Below the pieces are notes generated by a model, which was not told the DNA's origin, did not search any database, and was given only the letters and a program-made list of their open reading frames with translations. Below are positions 1 through 5,906 of a stretch of DNA of 12,860 nucleotides, in pieces. This DNA is from DATKZB01 sp035528235. GTDB lineage: Bacteria > Planctomycetota > Phycisphaerae > FEN-1346. The DNA lies in contig DATKZB010000247.1 of the NCBI GenBank assembly GCA_035528235.1, positions 1 to 12,860 on the forward strand, in the 5' to 3' direction. The stretch's first letter is position 1, and every line of letters starts with the position of its first letter. The translations under genes were made by a program, and so were the position numbers.

Positions 1-71
1 TGCTATAACATATCACAAATGGAGGCCGGAGGCGGGAGGCTGGAGGTAGAGGCAAGAGGCCTGATGCCTGT

Positions 72-196
72 AGCCCCGTCAGGGGCGGCTGGTCTGTAGC
101 CACGGGCGCGAGCCCGTGGAATCGAGGACGCCCACCCCCCCCTTGTTTCAAGCCCCGCGAGGGGCGCCTGGTCTCAGGCGCCCCTCGCGGGGCTTG
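72..196. repeat. Tandem GC-rich hairpin repeats
   Basis: Three perfect inverted repeats lie in a row. Stem GCCCC 73-77 pairs with 82-86 (loop GTCA). CCACGGGC 100-107 pairs with 112-119 (loop GCGA, a GNRA tetraloop on the plus strand). A 22-bp perfect stem, 149-170, pairs with 175-196 around a 4-nt loop. The first and third units are also direct repeats: 72-95 and 151-174 match at 21 of 24 positions, 79 bp apart. Both of the first two hairpins follow the head TGTAGCC (69-75 and 95-101). The array lies just past the stop codon of the minus-strand HNH gene and could block read-through, but neither strand has a T-tract after the stem, so a classic intrinsic terminator is not supported. Positions 20-60 upstream are purine-rich with repeated GGAGG/GAGGC words. 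No gene is seen in 1-243. Confidence 0.8.
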
Positions 197-243
197 GAAG
201 ATCGCCGCGTCCTGCGCGCTCACTGTGGCCTGGTCCGCGACCG

Positions 244-939
244 TCACGGAGCGGCGTTGCCGGCGGGGCGAAAGATCCGCGTGTAGTGGTAGCGCAGGTG
301 GGCCAGAGCGAGTTCGTGGCCGGGGGCCAGTTCCAGCCGCGACCGCGGTAAGGTCAGCCCCGGACGCGCGTGCACCAGGCGCAGGCCCTCCGGTTCAATG
401 CCCGCCGCGCCCCGGTCGAACATCGTGTGGTGGTTCGGGCACAGGACGATGACGTTCCCCGGTGTGTCGGGGCCGTTGTGGGGGTTCCCCAGCGGGCGCA
501 GGTGGTGCGATTCCACGTAGTCGGAGCGGGTCAGGGGCACCGTCTCACCGCACGCCTGGCAGCGGTGCTGGTACAGGGCCTTGACCGCCAGCCCCAGGAC
601 GGTGTCGCGCAGACGCGCCGTCGTGCGAAGCCGAACGACCGGGGGCAACTCGCGGCCGGCCGGCAGGCCGATGGGGGCGTCAGTGTGGACGTGCGGCGAG
701 CCAAGGTCCAGCGCGTAGCAGCCGGTCTGGAGGGCAACCAGAAGCCCGTCGTCGCGCAAAAACTGGAGAATCTGGCGCACCTTGGCCCGCACGTGGTGAT
801 TGCGCGGAAAGAGCCGCCCCAGTTCCCGCCCGTACCTGCGATGCAACTCCTCGACGGTGAAGTCGGTCCGGCCGCGCTCGTTCACCATCACGAGCACACG
901 GTCAAGCACGGCCTGTTTCCACGACACTTCGGCGAACAT
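244..939 (-). CDS. HNH restriction endonuclease with N-terminal DpnI-type winged helix
   Basis: A 231-residue protein, probably the nuclease of a type II restriction-modification pair. Residues about 5-75 look like the C-terminal winged helix of DpnI: a W, then DFTVEEL, a FPRNHHVRAKVRQILQFLRD helix and a GCYAL wing end. Residues 127-175 form an HNH (beta-beta-alpha metal) nuclease: CQAC (127-130), ESHHLRPL with H145/H146, GPDTPGNVIVLCPNHH with N162, C167 and H170/H171, then MFDRG. The cysteine pairs suggest a structural zinc. The start is the ATG at 939, preceded only by a G-rich stretch. An in-frame TTG 24 nt upstream is possible. The frame stays open for 1 kb upstream, but that part shadows the methyltransferase gene. 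The gap to the methyltransferase is 53 nt and holds a small CCCTG/CAGGG hairpin (976-988), so the two genes are probably co-transcribed. The nuclease family is clear. The GATC-type target is inferred from the DpnI-like domain. Confidence 0.85.
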   Translation of the reverse strand: MFAEVSWKQAVLDRVLVMVNERGRTDFTVEELHRRYGRELGRLFPRNHHVRAKVRQILQFLRDDGLLVALQTGCYALDLGSPHVHTDAPIGLPAGRELPPVVRLRTTARLRDTVLGLAVKALYQHRCQACGETVPLTRSDYVESHHLRPLGNPHNGPDTPGNVIVLCPNHHTMFDRGAAGIEPEGLRLVHARPGLTLPRSRLELAPGHELALAHLRYHYTRIFRPAGNAAP

Positions 940-992
940 CCCGTGGCCCCCGCGCTGTGGCAACAGGCAAGATAGCCCTGGCGCAGGGTAAA

Positions 993-2228
993 TCAAGCGA
1001 TTTCGATGCCAGCGGCGTTGCGCTCGCGGGCCCAGGCCGCCCAGGTCAGGATCGTCCCCGCCCGCCGCAGGCACGTGCTCCAAGCCAAGGCGGTGCATCG
1101 CGCCAGGAGGCCCGCCACGACCTCCCGCGCGCGGTCGGCCGAGGCCCGTGCCGCAAGGCGTTCGGCTTGGCGCACCAAGCCATTTGCGCGGATGGCCCCG
1201 GCCAGCAGATCTTCGGCCGCGCCTTGCGGGGCAACACAGAGGCACCGGCCGGCCTCCGTCAGGCGGAACTCGTCGGGGCCGCGATCGAGGAAGCCGAGAA
1301 ACGCCGCCGCCTCGCGGTAGTACCGCCCCTGGCGCGGCGTGATGTCTAAGGATTCGGCCAAGTCGGCCAGCGCCGGCGGGCTGCCTGCGTGCATTCGCAC
1401 GGCAGCCAAAATACGCTGCGGGCTGTCTGCCTGGGGCACGCCCTGGTAGCGGAACACGGCGAGCCGCAGGAACTCTTCCCGCAGGTCCACGCCCAGGAAC
1501 GCCCGCCCGCTGCGCGCCGCCGCAATGCCGGTCGTGCCGGAACCGGAGAAGGGGTCCAGGACCAAGTCGTTTTCGTCGGTGGACGCGGCGATGATGCGTT
1601 CCAGCAGGGCGACGGGTTTCTGGGTCGGGTGTTTGCCGAAGACCTTCTCGTCGCGGCTGGGCGGGGGCAGTTCCCAGACGCTCTTCATCTGTTTGTCGCC
1701 GTTCAGGTGTTTCATGAGGGCGTAGTTGAACTTGTGGCGGGCCTTCTCGTCCTTGCGGGCCCACAGAATCGTCTCGGTGGCGTGCGTGAAGTACCGGCAC
1801 GCCAGGTTCGGCGGCGGGTTCGGTTTGACCCACGTGATGTCGTTCAGCAGTTTCATGCCCAGCCGCTGCATGGCGTAGCCCACCGAGTGGATGATGTGCA
1901 TCGTGCCGCTGACCCACAGGCTGCCCGTGGGCTTGAGCAGCCGGCGGCACTCGGCCAGCCAGGCCATGCAGAACTCGTGGTCGAGGACGGGGCCCTGGCT
2001 CTTATCCCAGCGGCCCTTGTTGACGGAGACCATCTTGCCGGCGTGGCAGGTGATGCCGTCGTTGGACAGGAAGTAGGGCGGGTCGGCGAAGATGACGTCG
2101 AACGACGCCTCCGGCATCTTCGGCATCAGTTCCAGGCAGTCGCCCTGGTAGAGGCGGAACCGGTGATCGTCGGATTCGAAGTACGGCCCGGGCAGGTGGC
2201 CGCACGGGTTGTCCGGCGTGGCAGGCAT
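993..2228 (-). CDS. Beta-class DNA adenine methyltransferase (DpnA-like) with C-terminal wHTH extension
   Basis: A 411-residue SAM-dependent DNA methyltransferase. Catalytic motif IV (DPPY, 49-52) precedes motif I (DPFSGSGTTG, 225-234), the beta-class order used by N6-adenine and N4-cytosine enzymes. Between and around them are ADPPYFLSNDG, GKMVSVNKGRWDKS, ITWVKPNPPPNLACRYFTHATETILWA (131-157) and GKHPTQKP (199-205). By memory this closely follows DpnA (M2.DpnII), a GATC adenine methylase that tolerates single-stranded DNA. DpnA is about 270 residues. Here residues 263-411 are an extra segment with a likely winged helix (RQGRYYREAAAFLGFLDRG then FRLTEAGR). I chose the ATG at 2228, not 2246, because AAGGAG lies 4 nt before it. 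The gene is first in the cassette, before the HNH nuclease, so protection would be made first. Target GATC is inferred from family resemblance. Confidence 0.88.
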   Translation of the reverse strand: MPATPDNPCGHLPGPYFESDDHRFRLYQGDCLELMPKMPEASFDVIFADPPYFLSNDGITCHAGKMVSVNKGRWDKSQGPVLDHEFCMAWLAECRRLLKPTGSLWVSGTMHIIHSVGYAMQRLGMKLLNDITWVKPNPPPNLACRYFTHATETILWARKDEKARHKFNYALMKHLNGDKQMKSVWELPPPSRDEKVFGKHPTQKPVALLERIIAASTDENDLVLDPFSGSGTTGIAAARSGRAFLGVDLREEFLRLAVFRYQGVPQADSPQRILAAVRMHAGSPPALADLAESLDITPRQGRYYREAAAFLGFLDRGPDEFRLTEAGRCLCVAPQGAAEDLLAGAIRANGLVRQAERLAARASADRAREVVAGLLARCTALAWSTCLRRAGTILTWAAWARERNAAGIEIA

Positions 2229-2249
2229 AGCGCTCCTTCGGAACATATG

Positions 2250-2284
2250 GATCGGGATTGATCCGTCGGCGGCGATCTGAGATC
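2250..2284. promoter_or_regulatory. Cluster of four GATC sites upstream of the methyltransferase
   Basis: GATC occurs at 2250-2253, 2260-2263, 2274-2277 and 2281-2284. The first two form GGATC-N6-GATCC and the last two form GATCT-N1-AGATC, both perfect inverted repeats. The 2274 and 2281 sites overlap the predicted -10 and spacer of the restriction-modification promoter, and the other two fall in the early leader. If the methyltransferase recognises GATC, its own methylation would mark its promoter. That link is inferred. Confidence 0.6.
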
Positions 2285-2303
2285 ACGGCGGCCGCCGTGT
2301 CAA
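2275..2303 (-). promoter_or_regulatory. Predicted promoter of the restriction-modification operon
   Basis: On the minus strand a perfect -35 box, TTGACA (2303 to 2298), is followed after 17 bp by a weak -10, TCAGAT (2280 to 2275). Transcription would start near 2268, giving a leader of about 40 nt before the start codon at 2228. A poor -10 with an ideal -35 is typical of a promoter that is held low or needs help, as restriction systems often do. Confidence 0.5.
2284..2299. promoter_or_regulatory. 16-bp perfect palindrome in the promoter spacer
   Basis: CACGGCGGCCGCCGTG is a gapless perfect palindrome. It fills the spacer of the predicted restriction-modification promoter and overlaps the -35 by two bases, a placement expected for a repressor operator. 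Because it is GC-only at the core, chance cannot be excluded. A candidate binder is the winged helix at the C-terminus of the methyltransferase. Confidence 0.5.
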
Positions 2304-2433
2304 GGAGCAAATCCGCGGGAGTGGGTTGGCATGCGGCTTGGGCACGGGTGCGTCGCCGGCAGTCGCAGAATGCCCGCGGGTGGCAGGGTCACCCCGTAGG
2401 GGGCCCTGGTTATGCCGGGACCGTCGGCCGGGC

Positions 2434-2455
2434 GTGTGTTACAATGCTAACACAC
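2434..2455. promoter_or_regulatory. 22-bp operator-like inverted repeat over an extended -10
   Basis: GTGTGTTA (2434-2441) is repeated as its reverse complement TAACACAC (2448-2455) across a 6-bp spacer. The element is AT-richer than its surroundings and overlaps the extended -10 TGTTACAAT (2437-2445), so a bound repressor would cover the promoter and the start point. Its size and symmetry suit a dimeric regulator. No regulator gene lies next to it. Confidence 0.6.
2437..2445 (+). promoter_or_regulatory. Extended -10 promoter of the Gfo/Idh-ThuA operon
   Basis: TGTTACAAT matches an extended -10 (TGn plus TACAAT). No good -35 is seen 16-18 bp upstream, as is common for extended -10 promoters. 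Transcription would begin near 2452, about 36 nt before the start codon at 2488. Confidence 0.5.
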
Positions 2456-2487
2456 ATCGACCGAACGGGTCCGTGGAGGGATGCGCC

Positions 2488-3912
2488 ATGGCACATCGGA
2501 TGAATCGGAGGCGTTTTCTTGGGGGCGCGGCCGCGGGCGGCGCGGCCTTCCTGGTGCTGGCCAACAGCCGGTCGGTCCGCAGCGCGGAGGCCAACGCGCG
2601 GCTCAACGTGGCGCTCATCGGCGTCGGCGGGCGGGGGCAGTGGTTCGTCGACACGATGCCGAAGATGGAGAACGTCGTCGCCTTCTCGGACGTCAACCAG
2701 CAGAAGATCGACAAGGCTTTCCAACGCTGGGCCGACGACCCGTCCCGCGTGGCCCCGGGCAAGGTGAAGACGTACCACGATTTCCGCAAGATGTTCGACG
2801 AGATGGGCAAGGGCATCGACGCCGCCGTCGTGGCCACGCCCGACCACATCCACGCCGTCGCCTCAGCGGCCGCGATGCACGCCGGCAAACACGTCTACAC
2901 CGAGAAACCGATGACGCGGCTCGTGGGCGAGTCGCGGGCCCTCAGGGACCTGGCCCGGAAGCAGAAGGTGGCCACGTCCATGGGCAACCAGGGGACCGCG
3001 AGCGGCGCGTATCGCCGGGCGGTGGAACTGATTCGCGGCGGCACGATCGGCACCGTCACGGCGGTCCACTCCTGGACCGACAGCGGCGGGTCCGACTTCA
3101 AGGAACCGCCCAAGGACCCCTCCACCGGCCCGCCGCCCGTGCCCGATTACCTGAAGTGGGACCTCTGGCTCGGACCGGCCGCCGACCGGCCGTACCATCC
3201 GAGGTGGCACGGGCAGTGGCACTCGTGGCGAGACTTCGGCACGGCCAACCTCGGTAACTGGGCCTCGCACATCCAGAACCTCGCCTTCCGGGCGCTGCGG
3301 GTGCACACGCTGTGGCCGGCCGAGACGCCGAAAGGGCCGCATCCCGTCATCAAGGTGGAGGCGAAAACCTCGGGCGTCAACCGGCTCGCGTTCCCCAGGC
3401 AGGAGACCGTCCGGTGGGAGGTGCCCGCGCGCGGCGACCTGCCGCCCGTCACGTTCACGTGGTATGCCGGCGGCGGCCTGGGCACGCGGGCCACGATCGA
3501 GGGCCTGCTGGGGCGCGACCTCGACTGGGGCGACAAGGGCCAGAAGAAATGGGTCGACTGGGCCGGGCACCTTATCGTCGGCACCAAGGGCAAGCTGCTC
3601 GCCAACGCCCACAACACCACCTTCACGCTGATGCCCGAGGCCGACTTCAAGGACGTGAAGACGAACGCCCCCGAGAAGGAGGAGACCTCTCGCGGCCACG
3701 AGGCCGATTGGCTGCTGGCCTGCCGCGGCGGAAAGCCCGCCTGGGCCAACTTCGACTTCGCCGACGCGCTCAACGAATTCAACATGCTCGGCAACGTGGC
3801 GACCCAGGTCGAGGGGACGCTGGAGTTCGACCCGGTGGCCTGCAAAATTCTCAACAACGCCGAGGCCGACAAGATGCTCCAGCCCGAGTATCGCCAAGGC
3901 TGGTCGCTGTGA
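2488..3912 (+). CDS. Tat-exported Gfo/Idh/MocA family oxidoreductase
   Basis: A 474-residue NAD(P)-dependent sugar dehydrogenase-like protein, likely exported folded by the Tat system: MNRRRFLGG at 5-13, then a hydrophobic stretch and SAEA near 32-35. The Rossmann motif is GVGGRG (45-50), followed by VVATPDHIH (114-122) and the EKP signature with catalytic lysine K140. The family's usual G-D-x-x-x-H-x-x-D stretch reads GNWASHIQN (256-264): the histidine is kept, but both aspartates are asparagine. The start at 2488 follows GGAGGG (2475-2480) by 7 nt. Upstream in-frame codons from 2326 lie before the promoter. The next gene, a ThuA-DUF1080 protein, begins 37 nt downstream on the same strand, so an operon acting on sugars in the periplasm is likely. 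The exact substrate is unknown. Confidence 0.9.
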   Translation: MAHRMNRRRFLGGAAAGGAAFLVLANSRSVRSAEANARLNVALIGVGGRGQWFVDTMPKMENVVAFSDVNQQKIDKAFQRWADDPSRVAPGKVKTYHDFRKMFDEMGKGIDAAVVATPDHIHAVASAAAMHAGKHVYTEKPMTRLVGESRALRDLARKQKVATSMGNQGTASGAYRRAVELIRGGTIGTVTAVHSWTDSGGSDFKEPPKDPSTGPPPVPDYLKWDLWLGPAADRPYHPRWHGQWHSWRDFGTANLGNWASHIQNLAFRALRVHTLWPAETPKGPHPVIKVEAKTSGVNRLAFPRQETVRWEVPARGDLPPVTFTWYAGGGLGTRATIEGLLGRDLDWGDKGQKKWVDWAGHLIVGTKGKLLANAHNTTFTLMPEADFKDVKTNAPEKEETSRGHEADWLLACRGGKPAWANFDFADALNEFNMLGNVATQVEGTLEFDPVACKILNNAEADKMLQPEYRQGWSL

Positions 3913-3949
3913 GCCCCGGCTGGTCCGAACGCGAAGGAGGTCTTCTGTC

Positions 3950-5551
3950 ATGAGAGGCAAGGCATTCCCGACGGCCGTCCTCGTGGTCGCGGGCCTGGTC
4001 CTGGCGGCGCTGGCCGCGCCCGCCGCCGGCATCCCCGAGCACCAGGCCAAGCAAATCCGCGATGCCGCGCCCGAGAAACCGCGCGTGGCGCCGAAGCGAG
4101 CGCGGCGGGTGCTCATCTTCGACACGCCGGCCCACCTCATGGACAAGGACCCGCACAAGGGGTACTGCATCCCGTACGGCGCGTGCGCCTTCAAGACCAT
4201 CGGCGAGAAGTCGGGGGCGTTCGAGCCGGTGCCGAGCGACGACCTGGCCCAGTTCCTGCCCGAGAACCTGAAAGGGTTCGACGCCGTCGTCCTCAACAAC
4301 ACCTCGGGGCCCTGGATCACACCGAGCGACGACGCCATGCCGCGCCTCAAAGCGGCCGGCGACACCAAGGAGGCCGTCGAGCAGGTCCTCAGGAAGGCGC
4401 TGCTCGATTTCGTCTCCGGGGGCGGGGGCATCGTGTCCATCCACTTCGCCATCGCGGGCAACAGCCACTGGAAGGAGTTCCAGGATCTCGTCGGCGGCAA
4501 GTTCACCGGCCATCCCTGGAACGAGGAGATCGGCGTCACGGTGGAGGAGCCCGACCACCCGCTGGTGGCGGCCTTCGGCGGCAAGGACTTCCGCCTGGCT
4601 GACGAGATTTACGAGTACGGGCCGCCGTACGACCGGGCCAACCTGCGGGTGCTGCTGTCGCTCGACCCGGCGCGGTCGAACATGGGCGTCCGGTGGATCA
4701 ACCGCAAGGACGGCGACTTCGCCCTGGCGTGGGTGAAGCCGTACGGCAAGGGCCGCGTCTTCAACACCTCGTTCGGCCACCGGACGGAACTCTTCTGGAC
4801 CCCCCAGGTGCTCCAGTTCTACCTGGACGCCGTCCAGTTCGCGACGGGCGACCTGGAGGCGCCCACCGCCCCGCGCGCCGGCCGGCCCGCGCGCCGCGTG
4901 CCCGGCACCGACCCCGCGGCGGGCCTGGATGGTTTTGTCAGCCTCTTCAACGGCCGTGACCTGGCCGGCTGGGAGGGCGACCCGCGCATCTGGACCGTCA
5001 AAGACGGCGCCATTACCGGCCGGACGACGGCCGACGTGACGGTCAAGGAGAACAGTTTCCTCGTCTGGAAAGACGAGGTGGAGGATTTTGAGTTGCGGCT
5101 GAAGTTCCGGCTCGAGGGCGGCAACTCGGGGCTGTATTACCGGGCCCGCAAACGCCCCGCCGGCCAGACCAAGGGCGAGGCCCTCGTGGGCACCCAGGCC
5201 GACTTCTCGGCCGACGGCCGCTGGACCGGCGTCATCATGGAGTACACCCTGCGCGAGGTCCTGGCCGAGCGCGGCCAGAAGGTGGTCATCGACGAGAGCG
5301 GCAAGCGCGAGACGGCCGCCTCGCTGGGCGACCCGAAGAAGTTGCTGGAGGCCGTCAAGCCGAACGAGTGGAACGATTACACCGTCGTCGCACGCAAGGG
5401 ACACGTGACGCTCGCCATCAACGGCGTGCCGATGTGCGAGTTGGACGACCGCGACCCCAAGCGTCTTGCGCGCGGCTGGCTGGCCGTGCAGGTCCACGCC
5501 GGCCCGCCGATGCTCGTGCAGTTCAAGGACGTGTACCTTCGGCGGTTCTGA
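3950..5551 (+). CDS. Secreted ThuA-DUF1080 fusion protein (3-keto-glycoside processing)
   Basis: A 533-residue exported protein with a Sec signal peptide (hydrophobic 8-23, likely cleavage at APAAG, 23-27). Residues about 52-300 are a ThuA-like, glutamine-amidotransferase-fold domain: VLIFDTPAH, GGGGIVSIHFAI (157-168), GHPW (187-190) and FNTSFGH (271-277). Residues about 327-533 are DUF1080, the 3-keto-disaccharide hydrolase domain: FVSLFNGRDLAGWEG, W-V-x-DG-x-I-x-G, FRLEGGNSGLYYR (386-398), NEWNDY (472-477) and HAGPPMLVQFKDVYL. AAGGAGG (3934-3940) lies 9 nt before the start. In ThuA/ThuB-type and related pathways a Gfo/Idh enzyme oxidises a sugar at C3 and the 3-keto glycoside is then cleaved. 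The upstream gene would supply the first step. Domain calls are secure, the substrate is not known. Confidence 0.92.
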   Translation: MRGKAFPTAVLVVAGLVLAALAAPAAGIPEHQAKQIRDAAPEKPRVAPKRARRVLIFDTPAHLMDKDPHKGYCIPYGACAFKTIGEKSGAFEPVPSDDLAQFLPENLKGFDAVVLNNTSGPWITPSDDAMPRLKAAGDTKEAVEQVLRKALLDFVSGGGGIVSIHFAIAGNSHWKEFQDLVGGKFTGHPWNEEIGVTVEEPDHPLVAAFGGKDFRLADEIYEYGPPYDRANLRVLLSLDPARSNMGVRWINRKDGDFALAWVKPYGKGRVFNTSFGHRTELFWTPQVLQFYLDAVQFATGDLEAPTAPRAGRPARRVPGTDPAAGLDGFVSLFNGRDLAGWEGDPRIWTVKDGAITGRTTADVTVKENSFLVWKDEVEDFELRLKFRLEGGNSGLYYRARKRPAGQTKGEALVGTQADFSADGRWTGVIMEYTLREVLAERGQKVVIDESGKRETAASLGDPKKLLEAVKPNEWNDYTVVARKGHVTLAINGVPMCELDDRDPKRLARGWLAVQVHAGPPMLVQFKDVYLRRF

Positions 5552-5573
5552 GCGCCGGGTGCGTGTGGTTTGT

Positions 5574-5651
5574 GCGCGGCGGGTCCCCGCACCCGCCGCG
5601 CTCGAGGTCCGACTGCGGGTTGGCGCGGTGGGTACGGGGACCCACCGCGCC
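5574..5651. repeat. Two tandem GC hairpins after the ThuA-DUF1080 gene
   Basis: GCGCGGCGGGT (5574-5584) pairs perfectly with 5591-5601 across CCCCGC. GGCGCGGTGGGT (5622-5633) pairs perfectly with 5640-5651 across ACGGGG. The two hairpins share a layout (6-nt loop, GCGGYGGGT stem). They sit 23 and 71 bp past the stop codon and may end the operon's transcript or protect its 3' end. No U-tract follows. Confidence 0.7.
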
Positions 5652-5687
5652 TATGCCCACGGGCGTTCGAGCATTTTGCATCAAGCC

Positions 5688-5762
5688 TGTAGCGCGGGGG
5701 TTTAGCCCCCGCGGTCGTGGGGTTTAGGACATATGGCGCGGGGGGTAAACCCCCGCGCTACA
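5688..5762. repeat. Inverted pair of TGTAG-headed hairpin elements
   Basis: TGTAGCGCGGGGGTTTA (5688-5704) is repeated exactly in reverse complement at 5746-5762. Each half also folds alone: CGCGGGGG 5693-5700 with 5706-5713, and CGCGGGGG near 5737-5744 with 5750-5757. So two copies of one hairpin element face each other 41 bp apart. The head TGTAGC resembles those before the hairpins at 69 and 95. Together with 5552-5687 this fills the non-coding stretch before the PH-domain gene. Confidence 0.8.
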
Positions 5763-5846
5763 AGTTATGCTCCGATGGCCGGTTGCGATTCACGATGCAA
5801 AACGCTCGTTCCTTCGCGGCGGAGGATGGGTCAGAAGCCGAGAGGC

Positions 5847-5875
5847 TTGCGGCCTGCGGCGCGGGGGCCTACAAT
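5847..5875 (+). promoter_or_regulatory. Predicted promoter of the PH-domain gene
   Basis: TTGCGG (5847-5852), 17-bp spacer, TACAAT (5870-5875). The transcript would start near 5882, leaving room for the GAGGAG ribosome site at 5892-5897 and the start at 5907. This argues against the earlier in-frame ATGs at 5733 and 5874. Confidence 0.6.
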
Positions 5876-5906
5876 GGACGGTGCCACTGACGAGGAGCCC
5901 GCGGCC

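Noticed and set aside
20..60. CRISPR or minisatellite in the GGAGG-rich stretch
   Set aside because: Units are short and irregular, without fixed spacers or a regular period.
149..196. Intrinsic terminator for the HNH gene
   Set aside because: The stem is strong, but no run of T follows on either strand, so it is described as a repeat only.
940..1950. Upstream extension of the HNH frame into the methyltransferase gene
   Set aside because: It overlaps the methyltransferase coding region in another frame, and its translation is arginine- and glycine-rich with no domain. The frame is merely open.
2326..2487. Longer start for the first Gfo/Idh gene
   Set aside because: It lies upstream of the promoter and operator and would bury the Tat signal 54 residues inside the protein.
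2863..5497. Two long minus-strand open frames (573 and 548 codons)
   Set aside because: They are antisense to the Gfo/Idh and ThuA-DUF1080 genes, which have ribosome sites, signal peptides and domain motifs.
5733..5906. Longer start for the PH-domain gene
   Set aside because: It begins inside the inverted repeat and crosses the predicted promoter. The ATG at 5907 has the ribosome site.
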